This document shows positions 33,971 to 45,894 of a stretch of DNA of 64,000 nt, piece by piece. Origin of the DNA: Lithobates sylvaticus. Lineage: Eukaryota; Chordata; Amphibia; Anura; Ranidae. The position numbers were made by a program, and so were the translations under genes. The notes below the pieces were generated by a model. It was not told where the DNA came from. It did not search any database and saw nothing but the letters and a program-made list of their open reading frames with translations. The stretch is from assembly GCA_028564925.1 (NCBI GenBank), contig CM053026.1, forward strand, positions 135,794,031 through 135,858,030, in the 5' to 3' direction. Each line of letters starts with the position of its first letter. The stretch's first letter is position 1.

Positions 33971-34908
33971 CCACTTCAGCCCCAGAAGATTTGGCTGCTC
34001 TATGACCAATGCACTTTTTACGACACGGCACTGCGTCGATTTAACTGACAATTGCGCGGTCGTGCGATGCTGTACCCAAACAAAATTGACGCCCTTTTCT
34101 TTCCCACAAATAGAGCTTTCTTTTGGTGGTATTTGATCATCTCTGCGTTTTTTATTTTTTTGCACTATAAACTAAAAAATGCGCCAATTTTGAAAAAAAC
34201 ACAATATTTTGTACTTTTTGCTACAATAAAAAAAAAGCATTTTTTTTCTCAGTTTAGGCCGATATGTATTCTTCTATATATTTTTTGATAATAAAAATTG
34301 CAATAAGCATATATTGATTGATTTGCGCAAAAGTTATAGTGTCTACAAAATAGGGGATAGATGTATGGCATTTTTATTATTATTATATTTTTTTTACTAG
34401 CGGCAATCTGCGATTGTTATCGTGACTGCGACATTATAGCAGACACATCAGACACTTTTAACACTTTTTTGGGACGATTTACAACTATACAGCGATCAGT
34501 GCTATGAAAATGCACTGATTACTTTATAAATGTCACTGGCAGGGAAGGGGTTAACACTAGGGGGCGATCAAGGAGTTAATTGTGTTCCAGACTGTTTGTT
34601 ATAACTGTTGGGGGAGGCAACTGACTATTGGAGATGACAGATCGTGGTTCCTAGCTATTAGGAACTCACAATCTGCATCTCCTCTCAGAACAGAACAGGG
34701 ATTTGTGTGTTTACACACACACGTCCCTGTTCTGCCTCTCATGCCCGAGATCGCTCGTGGCCGGCCGTCATCGAGCATCGGCACCCCCGCAGTGCAACGA
34801 GCTTGCGCGCCTGCTATCCCACTTAAATGAGCCAACGTAAAGCTACGACAGCTTGCGGCAACGTGATGACCTGCTGCACTATAATGAAGGCGGCTGGTCG
34901 GCAAATGG
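33971..34908 (+). mobile_element. TTAA-bounded element family 1, copy C
   Basis: TTAA at 33967-33970 and 34909-34912. Starts CCACTTCAGCCCCAGAAG and ends GTCGGCAAATGG. Duplicated as copy D within the tandem segmental duplication. Confidence 0.85.
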
Positions 34909-34956
34909 TTAAAGTGGACGTAAACCCACTCTCATCATTTCTAAATTACTTCCATA

Positions 34957-35173
34957 CCCTGTTTCCCCGAAAATAAGACTAGCGTGATTGTCGGTGTTGG
35001 CTGCAATATAAGCCCTACCCCCCCAAATAAGCCCTAGTAAAAGTCCTTGTAGGTCTTGTTTTCAGGGTAGGGCTTATTTTCGGGGAAACAGGGTAGGGCT
35101 TATTTGGTGGGTAGGGCTTATATTGCAGCCATTACCGACAATCACGCTAGGTCTTATTTTAGGGGAAACAGGG
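34957..35173 (+). mobile_element. 217-bp TA-flanked foldback MITE (CCCTGTTTCCCCG ends), copy 1
   Basis: Begins CCCTGTTTCCCCGAAAATAA after TA (34955-34956) and ends GGGGAAACAGGG before TA. Nearly the whole length folds on itself, and an inner CGGGGAAACAGGG repeats the end. The TA flanks fit a Tc1/mariner-type target. I recognise these ends as recurrent in vertebrate genomes but do not give a family name. Confidence 0.85.
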
Positions 35174-36062
35174 TAGTGCTGATATATAAGGATATACATG
35201 CCTCCTGCATGTATCCTTACTTGTCAAATATCTTCACTTTAGCGGTTTGGAGCCCTGCAATACTCCGGATTCTGTAGGCAGGTCTGTTGTCCAGGGCTTG
35301 GTTGGTGAAGTCGTGATGTCAGTAGACTCCCCCGCCCACCTCTACACTCCCCTTGGCCAGGCATCGATATTTCTTACACTAAACTTCTGCTGGTCTTGTG
35401 GATTATGCCCCATGATCACTAACTAAGTCACTTCAGCATGCCCAATCATGCTGAGGTGGGGAGTAGCCAATCCTGGGAGAGCTGGAGAAGAAAGGAGGGG
35501 TGAAGTACACAGAATGCCTCTCTCACACTTGTGCATGAGATAAGGAAATCATCTGTCACTCACAGCAAGGGGGAAGAAAGGACACCTATTTCTTTTTGTG
35601 TCTGTTTTTTATCTTACTGACGAAAGATAAGAGGATTACTCAAAGCTGGATTAACTCTTCGTGGCAAGACTGGGCACAGATGAAATTACATCCTCTGCTG
35701 TAACAGATATGAGTTGTAATTAAAAAAAATGTTTGGGGGTTTATATCCACTTTAAGTGGAATAAAGAACATTAAAACATATAGTCCTGGAAAGCTATTGA
35801 GTTTATGTCTGTTAACTGAAAATAATTTTTTGAGTTTATTTATTGTATTTTCAGTTAAGGTAGATGATCTCTGCACTCCAAACAACTGCCATTGTACTAG
35901 AAACATTTGATTACAACTGCAATGTTTTGTGACATGTATTCTTTACAACAATTTTGCTGATATACCAAACATGTTTTTATGGATGCCACTGTAGTATGTC
36001 GTCAGTAGAACGATTAAGATACTACTGTGATTCATGTCTTGAAACCTTTATTTTCTCTGTAA
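35174..36062. other. Unique part of duplication unit 1
   Basis: No gene or transposon ends recognised. Duplicated at 38031-38935. Confidence 0.5.
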
Positions 36063-36461
36063 TTCCGTGTACACACGACCAGACTTTCCGGCAAACTTGG
36101 TCGGACTGGATTAGTCCGTCAGACAATCCTAACATGTGTGGGCTAATCCGTTCGTTTTTCAGGAAAGAATTTCAGTGGACCTAGAAATAGAACGTGTTTC
36201 AAATCTATCCGATGGACTCAATTCCGACGGACTCAAATCGGGAAAAACATTTGTCTGTGTGCTGGTCCGAGGGACCAAATACGACGCAAGGGCAGCTATT
36301 GGCTACTGGCTATTTTTTTGACCTGTTTATGTCACCAAGTTCGAATGAACAGACGTTTGACCGGACTTAATCCGTTCGTATGTGGCCAAGTCCGTTCGCT
36401 TGGAAAGTCCGCCGAAACTCTGCCGAAAGTCTGTCGGGAAGACTGTCGGACCTAGTTTGCC
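36063..36461 (+). mobile_element. CGTGTGTAC foldback MITE, copy 6 (right end lost at duplication junction)
   Basis: Begins TTCCGTGTACACACGACC after TAA (36060-36062). It stops at AGTTTGCC where the duplication junction lies, so the terminal ~27 bp present in copy 7 are missing. This places the duplication breakpoint inside the MITE. Confidence 0.9.
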
Positions 36462-36832
36462 TGAGAGCAGCAGCGCTGCTTACTCTCTCCCTCTCCACTG
36501 GCTCCTGCTGCTGTCAATAAAATCCAGAAATGAGGGGGCAGGGTGCAGAGTCGAATCACACTGTGTGTGTCAATGGACACACAGGGTGCAGTTTAGGGAT
36601 TTAGCAATTTGTTATTTTTTTTCTAACTATGATTGTGGTTTTCATTCAGGATATTGTAATGAAACCTGTTTAATACATCTGGGATCCCTTTCAAATACTG
36701 TATCAGGTCTGAATTAAATTCTAAGGGCTTTCAAAGAAAATTAGTTGACTCAATTATGGCAAGAAAGAATGATTTTTAAGAGTTTCCACGTGAATGTTTA
36801 CACTAAAGTCTAACAATGTATGATCAGTTTAA

Positions 36833-37765
36833 CCACTTCAGCCCAGAAGATTTGGCTGCTCTATGACCGATGCACTTTTTGCGACATGGCCCTGCGTCGA
36901 TTGACAATTGCGCGGTCGTGCGAAACTGTACCCAAACAAAATTGACGTCCTTTTTTGTCCCACAAATAGAGCTTTCTTTTGGTGGTATTTGATCATCTCT
37001 GCGTTTTTTTTATTTTTTTGCACTATAAACCAAAAAATTTAACAAATTTGAAAAAAACACAATATTTTGTACTTTTTGCTATAATAAAAAAAAGCTAATT
37101 TTTTTTCTCAGTTTAGACCGATTTGTATTTATCTATATATTTTTCGATAATAAAAATTGCAATAAGCGTATATTGAATGATTTGCGCAAAAGTTATAGTG
37201 TCTACAAAATAGGGGATAGATTTATGGCATTTTTATTATTATTTTTTTTTTTACTAGCAGCAATCTGCAATTTTTATCGTGACTGCGACATTATAGCAGA
37301 CACATCAGACACTTTTGACACATCTTTGGGCCGATTGACAATTATACAGCGATCAGTGCTGTGAAAATGCACTGATTACTGTATAAATGTCACTGGCAGG
37401 GAAGGGGTTAACTGTAGGGGGCGATCAAGGAGTGAACTGTGTTCCAGACTGTTTGTTCTAACTGTAGGGGGAGGGGACTGACTATAGGAGGTGACAGATC
37501 GTGGTTTCTAGCTATTAGGAACTCACAATCTTTATCTCCTCTCAGAACAGAACAGGGATTTGTGTGTTTACACACACACATATCCCTGTTCTGCCTCTCA
37601 TGCCCGCGATCGCTCGTGGCTGGCGGTCATCAAGCATCGGCACCCCCACAGTGCAGCGGGCACGCGCCTGCTATCCCACTTAAAGGAGCCAACGTATAGC
37701 CACGACGGCTAGGTGGAACGTGCCGACCTGCCACAGTATAATGATGGCGGCTGGTCGGCAAATGG
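36833..37765 (+). mobile_element. TTAA-bounded element family 1, copy D (duplicate of C)
   Basis: TTAA at 36829-36832 and 37766-37769. Same position in unit 2 as copy C in unit 1. Differences from C include base changes and a small deletion in the first 120 bp. Confidence 0.85.
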
Positions 37766-37813
37766 TTAAAGTGGATGTAAACCCACTCTCATCATTTCTA
37801 AATTACTTCCATA

Positions 37814-38030
37814 CCCTGTTTCCCCGAAAATAAGACCTAGCGTGATTGTCGGTGTTGGCTGCAATATAAGCCCTACCCCCCAAATAAGCCCTAGTAAAAG
37901 TCCTTGTAGGTCTTGTTTTCAGGGTAGGGCTTATTTTCGGGGAAACAGGGTAGGGCTTATTTGGTGGGTAGGGCTTATATTGCAGCCATTACCGACAATC
38001 ACGCTAGGTCTTATTTTAGGGGAAACAGGG
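37814..38030 (+). mobile_element. 217-bp TA-flanked foldback MITE, copy 2
   Basis: Duplicate of 34957-35173 with the same length and TA flanks (37812-37813, 38031-38032). Confidence 0.85.
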
Positions 38031-38935
38031 TAGTGCTGATATATAAGGATATACATGCCTCCTTCATGTATCCTTACCTCTCAAATATCTTCCCTTTAGC
38101 TGTTTGGAGCCCTGCAATACTCCGGATTCGGTGGGCAGGTCTGTTGTCCAGGGCTTGGTGGAGTCGTGATGTCAGTAGACTCCCCGCCCACCTCTACACT
38201 CCCCTTGGCCAGGCATCGATATTTCTTACATTAAACTTCTGCTGGTCTTGTGGATTATACCCCATGATCACTAACATCCAGTCAAAACCCAGGAAAGTCA
38301 CTTCAGCATGCCCAATCATGCTGAGGTGGGGAGTAGCCAATCCTGGGAGAGCTGGAGAAGAAAGGAGGTGTGAACACAGAACAGAATGCCTCTCTCACAC
38401 TTGTGCATGAGATAAGGAAATCATCTGTCACTCACAGCAAGGGGGAAGAAAGGACACCTATTTATTTTTGTGTCTGTTTTTATCTTACTGACGAAAGATA
38501 AGAGGATTACTCAAAGCTGGATTAACTCTTCATGGCAAGACTGGGCACAGATGAAATTACATCCTCTGCTGTAACAGATATGAGTTGTAATTATACAAAA
38601 TGTTTGGGGGTTTATATCAACTTTAAGTGGAATAAAGAACATTAAAACATATAGTCCTGGAAAGCTATTGAGTTTATATGTCTGTTATCTAAAAAAAATT
38701 TTTGGAGTTTATTTATTGTATTTTCAGTTAAGGTAGATAATCTCTGCACTCCAAACAACTGCCATTGTACTAGAAACATTTGATTACAACTGCAATGTTT
38801 TGTGACATGTATTCTTTACAACAATTTTGCTGATATACCTAACATGTTTTTATGGATGCCACTGTAGTATGTCGTCAGTAGAACGATTAAGATACTACTG
38901 TGATTCATGTCTTGAAACCTTTATTTTCTCTGTAA

Positions 38936-39361
38936 TTCCGTGTACACACGACCGGACTTTCCAGCAAACTTGGTCGGACTGGATTAGTCCGTCAGACAAT
39001 CCTAACATGTGTGGGCTAATCCGTTCGTTTTTCAGGAAAGAATTTCAGTGGACCTAGAAATAGAACGTGTTTCAAATCTATCCGATGGACTCAATTCCGA
39101 CGGACTCAAATCGGGAAAAACATTTGTCTGTGTGCTGGTCCGAGGGACCAAATACGACGCAAGGGCAGCTATTGGCTACTGGCTATTTTTTTGACCTGTT
39201 TATGTCACCAAGTTCGAATGAACAGACGTTTGACCGGACTTAATCCGTTCGTATGTGGCCAAGTCCGTTCGCTTGGAAAGTCCGCCGAAACTCTGCCGAA
39301 AGTCTGTCGGGAAGACTGTCGGACCTAGTTTGCCGGAAAGTCCGGTCGTGTGTACGTGGCA
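38936..39361 (+). mobile_element. CGTGTGTAC foldback MITE, copy 7 (complete)
   Basis: Begins TTCCGTGTACACACGACCGG after TAA (38933-38935) and ends GGTCGTGTGTACGTGGCA before TAA (39362-39364). It is the intact version of copy 6 and its right third is outside the duplicated segment. Confidence 0.9.
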
Positions 39362-39364
39362 TAA

Positions 39365-39839
39365 GGCGTATGCCTTGTTGTTAGGTACTAATACAGCTGA
39401 GTTTAATTGGCTAATTTACATGTCACAATATGTGTGACAAATGTCTTATTTCTGTACCATATCATCTGAATGGCCCCTCCATATTTGCCTAAGACTTATT
39501 TTTTAATAGAGGCCAGAAGAAATTTAGAATTTTGACAGCTTTAAGGCTCATACAGACATGCACTGAATGCTGACATTAGGGTTCAGAAAAATTGGGAGTT
39601 TTCAGCATTCACTAAAATGCACTGAGGTTGCAATGAGCATAAAATGGCTCCGGAGGGATGAGGTACTGGGGAACCAAATGCTATTCCTAACTCTTTGTTT
39701 AATAAAAAAAGTCACGTAATTGGCATGCCTGACGAATACATTATTTTTTCTTCAACAAAGCCATGTTATTACCAAGTTAGCACTGAAAAGGTGATACATG
39801 GCCTTGTTGCTAAACAAAGCTATGTGATCAAGAGCATTA
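39365..39839. other. Unique-looking sequence
   Basis: No gene, repeat end or regulatory signal recognised. Confidence 0.45.
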
Positions 39840-41320
39840 GGGTTAAAGGGGTTGTAAACCCTTTCTGTTTTATAGTTTAATGCATTCTATGCATTAAGGC
39901 CACTTGCCGTCCAGCCGCCGCAGTTGTACTTTGGCAGAATGAAACAGGCAGGCGAATCACCATTATGTTACGTCGCTCCTTCTGGTGACCACTAGGGGCG
40001 CGCGGAGCCAATGCGAGTGCCCGGTGGTCAACGAGACTCCCACGAGCCGATACGAGTCCCCGGCGGTCATCGAGGCTCCTGCGATCGCTCGTAACACGGC
40101 GAGAACCCCGGATCTCTGTGTGTAAACACAGAGATCCTGGTTCTCTGAGGGGAGAAGTGACAGATTGTCTGTTCATACAGAGTATGAACAGCGATCTGCC
40201 ATCTCCCCTAGTCAGTCCCCTTCCCCCCTTCAGTTAGAACACACACTAGGGAACACAATTAACCCCTTGATCGCCCCCTAGTGTTAATCCCTTCAATGCC
40301 AGTGACAATTTTACAGTAATCAATGCATTTTTATAGCACTGATCGCTGTATTAATGCCAATGGTCCCAAAAATCTGTCAAAATTGTCTGATGTGTCTGCC
40401 ATAATGTCGCAGTTAGAAGAAAAATCGCAGATCGCTGCCATTACTAGTAAAAAAAAAATAAAAATGCTATACATCTATCCCCTATTTTGTAGACGCTATA
40501 ACTTTTGCACAAACCAATCAATATTCAATCAATATTCGCTTATTGCAATTTTTATTACCAAAAATATGTAGAAGAATACATATCGGCATAAACTGAGAAA
40601 AAATGTATTTAAAAAAAAAAAAAGGGGGGGGATATTTATTATAGCAAAAAGTAAAAAATATTGTGTTTTTTTTTTTCAAAATTGTCACAAGAACCACAGT
40701 GATGATCAAATACCACCAAAACAAAGCTCTATTTGTGAGAAAAAAAGGACCTCAATTTTGTTTGGGTACAACGTTGCACGTTCGCACAGTTAGTTAAAAC
40801 GACGCAGTGCCGAATCGCAAAAAGTGCTCTGGTCAGGAAGGGGGTAAAATCTTCTGGGCTGAAGCGGTTAATGCAGCAGCGCCCTCGAGCCCCCCTTATA
40901 CTTATCTGAGCCCCGAAATTTGAGTGACAGGAACAAGCACACCAGCTTCGGCCGGTGTCTCGTGTCCTGATTGGATAGATTGATAACAGCACAGCCATTG
41001 GCTCTCACTGCTGTCAATCAAATCCAATGACGCGGGTGTGGGGGGGGGTGGGGCCGAGTCATACATTCAGCGGCTATGGACGCTGAATGATGGACTCGGG
41101 AGTGGGCCCGCAAGGTAACCCCCTCGGGAGAGCGCTTTTCCTAGTGGGTTATCTGATGCGGGGAGGAGCCGCGAGAGCCCCGAGGGACCCCAGAAGAGGA
41201 TGTTCGGGGCCACTCTGTGGAAAATTAGCTGCACAGTGGAGGTAAGTATGACATGTTTGTTATTTAAAATTTTTTTTAAAACAAACCTTTTCAAACACTT
41301 TAAGGAGGACCTGAATTGTA
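39840..41320 (+). repeat. GC-rich dispersed repeat interrupted by TTAA copy E
   Basis: The left part (GGGTTAAAGGGGTTGTAAAC to TTCTATGCATTAA, 39840-39897) and the right part (TGCAGCAGCGCCC onward, 40872-41320) join across the inserted element. The right part shares landmarks with 33389-33745, including GGGACCCCAGAAGAGGATG. Confidence 0.65.
39898..40867 (-). mobile_element. TTAA-bounded element family 1, copy E
   Basis: TTAA at 39894-39897 and 40868-40871. It begins GGCCACTTGCCG and ends GGGCTGAAGCGG. Contains the inverted TGATCAAATACCACCAAA landmark near 40703. Inserted in the GC-rich dispersed repeat. Confidence 0.82.
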
Positions 41321-41868
41321 AAACTGTTCCCAAATAAGGCAAGCAGAGGGTAAAGGACTAGTCATTAGTATTTTCTGTAGGCTCTCTGCCTCTGATCTTT
41401 TTCTCATTACAATAGGGAGCACCACTGTGACACAGTGACACTGTGACATCACCAAATCTAGCTCCAAATTTTATGAGACTAGCAGTCATAGGAAGCCGTG
41501 CCATAGATGATCTTACACTGCAGATGTACAACTCAGATCAGAAAATGTTGTTTCAGGAGGAATACAAGACAAAGGGTTAATATTTTAGGGTATATCTCCC
41601 TATAAAGAAAATCTTACATTTTCAAGTTTAGATTCAGTTTAAGGTCCATCTCTGTTTCTTAAAGTGATAATAAAACTGTATGTAAACACAGTAAATTGAC
41701 TAGCCACAGGTGATACACAGCTGTAAAGCAAATCCTCCTCCATAAGTTGTACCTCTTTATCTGCAGCTCTCTTCTCCACAGCCTTCCAAAGTATTTCTCA
41801 GCTTCCAGGATGTAGGGAGTAGGGATCTGATATCAAACACTCCACAGCACAGAGCAGAGAGCTGAGTG
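41321..41868. other. Unclassified sequence, no gene seen
   Basis: Ordinary complexity. No transposon ends or exons recognised. Confidence 0.4.
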
Positions 41869-41871
41869 TAA

Positions 41872-42279
41872 TGCCACATACACACGACCGGACTTTCCGG
41901 CTGACTTGGTCCGACAGTCTTCCTGACATACTTTCGGCGGAGTTCCGACGGACTTTCCGAACAAACGGACTCGGCCACATACGAACGGACTAAGTCGTTC
42001 GAAAGTCCGTTCGTTTTGAACGTGATGATGTAAACGGGACTAAAAAAGAAAGTTCAATAGCCAGTAGCCAATAGCTTCCCTTGCGTCGTATTTGGTCCGT
42101 CAGACCAGCATACAGATGAACGGTTTTCCCGATAGGAATTGAGTCAGTTGGACAGATTTGAAACATGTTTTATTTCTAGGTCCGTCTGATTTTTTTTTAC
42201 CCTAAAAACGATCGGATTGTCCGACGGACTAATTCGTCAGACCTAGTCTGCCGGAAAGTCCAGTCGTGTGTACGTGGCA
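41872..42279 (+). mobile_element. CGTGTGTAC foldback MITE, copy 8, with TAA duplication
   Basis: Begins TGCCACATACACACGACCGG after TAA (41869-41871) and ends CAGTCGTGTGTACGTGGCA before TAA (42280-42282). The interior is the inverse arrangement of copy 7, with matching AAAGTCCGTTCG words. Confidence 0.88.
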
Positions 42280-42438
42280 TAACTTGAAATTTAAGTGGAA
42301 TGGTTACAATCCCTCTACACAGTCCTGTTGGGGAACATGCACTGGTGAGGCTGTCAATTGTTTGCTGTGTGTTGAAGGGTGTCATGGAATACCTGGTGTT
42401 GGGGCAACTGTCCTAAGTAACAGATGCATATTGTAGAG

Positions 42439-42585
42439 CAGGGATTCTCAAACTACGGCCCTCCAGCTGTTGCGGAACGACACATCCCATGAGGCATTGT
42501 AAAACTGACATTCACAGACATGACTAGGCATGATGGGAATTGTAGTTTCTGAACAACTGGATGGGCCATAGTTTGAAGACCCTTG
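42439..42585 (+). mobile_element. 147-bp hAT MITE with perfect 8-bp target duplication
   Basis: Bounded by TTGTAGAG on both sides (42431-42438 and 42586-42593). Starts CAGGGATTCTCAAACTACGG and ends CATAGTTTGAAGACCCTTG, inverted with respect to each other. The interior has CATCCCATGAGGCA and GGCATGATGGGAAT mirror words. The 8-bp duplication and CA(A)GGG ends place it in hAT. Confidence 0.95.
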
Positions 42586-42593
42586 TTGTAGAG

Positions 42594-44810
42594 GGAGGAG
42601 AGAGCTGCCAGGATCCATACTAGGTACTATGGATTGAGAAAAGTTCGCATTATATTAGTATGTGGTTTGTTCATTTTTATTTTCCAAGACTTTAATCTTT
42701 AAACAACGCCATGCGATCAGCACTCATATGGTCGTTTTACTGATAAGCTAGCTATCAACAAAACCTGTCTCACAGAGAAAGGACATTGTTTTTAAGCTAT
42801 ATTTGCCTATCAGTGCATCGTGGAGAAATTAGAAGCTAATTTTGACAAATTTGAAAATCGCTATAAATCAAGTTCAGTGAAATCATGTGCTCATCACTAG
42901 CTTACATTCTTTGCATAACAAAGGGACTTGTGTTGGCAAAGGAGGTGAATTATAGAACATAGATAAGTTCCACAGACTGTATTCAGTTCATCATGGAATA
43001 GCGCAAAGCACTGCTGACTCTGGGGAAATGTTGTGCTCATTCTGTTGATATGGCTAAGCAAGAGACAGACCTATTTCAATCTGCAAATGTAAACTGTAAC
43101 TGATTATTATGATCAATGGCTTTCTAATGCAGCCACCGCAGCAAAGTTGACTAGGGTCAAATGCTTCTGGCCAGCGAGTAATCATAAAAATGCAAGAACT
43201 TCTGGCTACTGCTAGGGGGCAGAAGGGTTTCACATTTTCAGTGTACAAGTGGAAATTATTTTCAAAAGTAATATGAAGAAAACCTGTATCTATACTGTAT
43301 TTGCTCCATGCATTCTTAAATTAGGATGATCAAGTAAAAACCCAGTAATCATTCAGCTTTGGAAAAAGGCCTAAATGAACATGCCTTTTCCAATTTTGCT
43401 TTGAGAATAATTTCCCCTCCCCCTCTCCCCTATGAAATATCACAATGTCAAATAGCCCCAGACATTCCCTAGAGTACTTGCCAGGCTAATTAGGGTGAGC
43501 TTAATCACAAAGAATATAGTTGATGTAACACTTTTTGTACACACTAGAGTAATGAGCATTCTGTATACAGGCAATGATTTGTTACTGCAATTTGCAGCCA
43601 TCTCCCAGGGACTAATGCTTTTGTTTGCAAGTTTGTACCCGTGATTATTAATGATATCTTAACAACTGGTGAAAGAGAACAACTTTACCTGAATAAGGTA
43701 TATTTTGTAGTTTTTATGAAGATGTCAGAGTCAAAATGCCACTTGTTTAGAAGGAAATCGTGGATTAAAGGTATTGGTATCCGTGTCTAAGGACATGTAC
43801 AATAAATTAGATATTCATGCATTAGGAAGGCCGTGGTCAAAATTATTTGCTAAGTAGTTTTGGTTTTTAGGAGACTTATTTACTAAAAGTGTAATTTTCA
43901 ATGTAGTCTGTCTTTAAGTATCCTTTTGGGTTTCAAAAGAAATCTCTGCCAAAGTCTCCTGACTGACTCTTAAGTAGGTTATTCCAAGACCGTCATGTAT
44001 TACGCAATTCTACCTTTAGAATAAAATACTTCTGTAGTATTTTTCACATCCAAATTTAAAACCCTTATTTGTCATCCAATCATATTCAGCACCAAAAATT
44101 TCTTATGCACATAACATATTAGACTATAGTGGAACTCTCACTTCAGTAGTTCCAGCTCTTTTGCATGACATTTTAGTAATTGGATTATAAATTATGGGGA
44201 ATTTCTTACTAGAGATTCCATGACCTGAATGACTGGAAACCTTCATAGACATATTACTATTCATGTTAGGGAAAATGTCCTACAACTGGTATGAGAATAT
44301 GAGATAAAATCCAGAAAATGTGTGGATTACAGGAGCCATCGATGATGTGGCATCAGGGGTTTACACCTTACAGCTTTTGCGTGGGTTCAACAAACGAGCA
44401 CACAGATGAAGCAGATGGACATCACCATTTGCAGAAAAAGAGAAGAAAATTGATGATTTAAAATATAAAGTGACATTACATCTACCATAAAACAAAGAGT
44501 AGATGATATTAAGGACAACATATCAAGGACAAAGAAAGACACATTAACTATTTCAGAATTTTACTATCCTGAATAAGTGCAGATAAATTAACGAGAGGGC
44601 AGAACGATGACATTATGACACCCCATACCAGCAAGAATAAGTGGGGGAACAAGCTGTCAAAAAAGAACCTAATCAGGAGAGAAGGAAATCCTGACTTAGG
44701 GGTTGATCTTTCAATGTCATTCAAACACCTCCTAGTGGTGACTTTTGGATGCTGACACATAAAAGTATTTTTTAAGGTTTTTATTCTGCAGTGGTAACAT
44801 CCAACATAAT
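42594..44810. other. Repeat-poor 2.2-kb stretch, no gene recognised
   Basis: The longest stretch of the window's right half without a recognisable mobile element. No open frame has domain or exon support. AT-rich words such as GGCTAATTAGGGTG and ATTATTAATGATATC (43490-43670) look like homeodomain-type sites, but this is only suggestive. Confidence 0.4.
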
Positions 44811-45894
44811 ACAGTTTCAGATAGGAATAGAGGGTAAGTGAGATTGAGTGAGGAGTGAGTGCAGGACGCGTCCCTTCACCCTCCCGTCCCCAGCTCCATC
44901 TACTGATTAGACGCCCGGAACCTGCAGACGCCGCAATACTGTGAAGGGGAGAGGAGAGACGAGAGGCGGCTGGGTAGCAGTGTGGGGTGTGGAGCCGAAC
45001 GGCTGTGAGGAGCGCCGGTGTGACTGTCGGGTGGAGCGTCCAGCGTCCACCTTTCTACCATTATCCACCGATCTGTGCACAATGCGACGCTGAGCAGAGT
45101 GTCCCCAGAGACCAGTCAGAGAAGGAGAGCAGCAGCAAGGGGAGTGAGAGTCTCCTGCCGACGCTCCCAGTGATGTGAAGGATTGCCGCCCTTGTTCTGG
45201 AATATATGCTAGGCTGTCCATTGCCTATCTGTTACTGCCTCTTACCTTTTTTTTTTTTGGAGGATTAAAGCTGATACTGCTAATTCTGGGGGATAGCTGT
45301 GAGAGGGTTTCCCCTGATCCCTGTATCGAGCATCCACAAGTACGCTGGCTGCTAACCACCCCTATTCATCTCCACGGTGAACTGTCTACTCAGCGGAGGT
45401 TAGTACAATTCTACTGCATGTCCCACGGGACTCTGGACTCTTCAATTGCTACTGCTACTGCTCTGGAGGGGTGAGAAAAAGTTTTTTCTTTTCCTAGTAT
45501 CTTTGATATGTATTTTAGAATAAAAAGGAGAAACAAAAGTGAAGGCTCCTGACAGGGAAGAACCTGATATCTGTGTTTCTCTCTCCCTCTTTACTGGACT
45601 GTGCTGATATATTTTGTACTAAATTTATTTGAAAGTGCTATATGTGTGCGGACTTTGACTCAGGACATTATATATAAACCTGCTCCAACCAGCCCCCTGT
45701 TCCCCTTGTTTGCTGTTTTTTTTTCTGTCTCTCCCCACTTGGACCAGATTAATTAGAGGCGGGGGAAAGGGAGGGAATAAGAAAAAGGGGGTAAAGGTGG
45801 TTCTCACTTTTGCTGCTGCTTGGTTTTCTCTTTTCTCTGACTTTCTCTGCGGTGTCTTCTTAATTTATTGAAATCTCCACATTATTAAAAAAGT

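Larger units (their letters stand above)
33497..36461. repeat. Tandem segmental duplication, unit 1 (~2.97 kb)
   Basis: The sequence beginning CTGAGAGCAGCAGCGCTGCT at 33497 recurs at 36462, and the order of all features inside is repeated: GC-rich repeat end, TTAA element C, TA-flanked foldback, unique stretch, MITE copy 6. At the junction, AGTTTGCC joins directly to TGAGAGCAG. The left edge reads CTGTGCCTGAGAG and the right edge TTTGCCGGAAAG, so TGCC is shared by all three. Confidence 0.97.
36462..39334. repeat. Tandem segmental duplication, unit 2 (~2.87 kb)
   Basis: Second copy of 33497-36461. It lacks ~95 bp found at about 33645-33735 of unit 1 and has an extra ~15 bp near 38275. The TTAA element differs at many positions from copy C. 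The last ~500 bp (38833-39334) differ from 35960-36461 at only three positions that I could find. Confidence 0.97.

Noticed and set aside
36382-36717. 111-codon frame as a gene
   Set aside because: It spans the junction of the tandem duplication, combining a MITE and a dispersed repeat.
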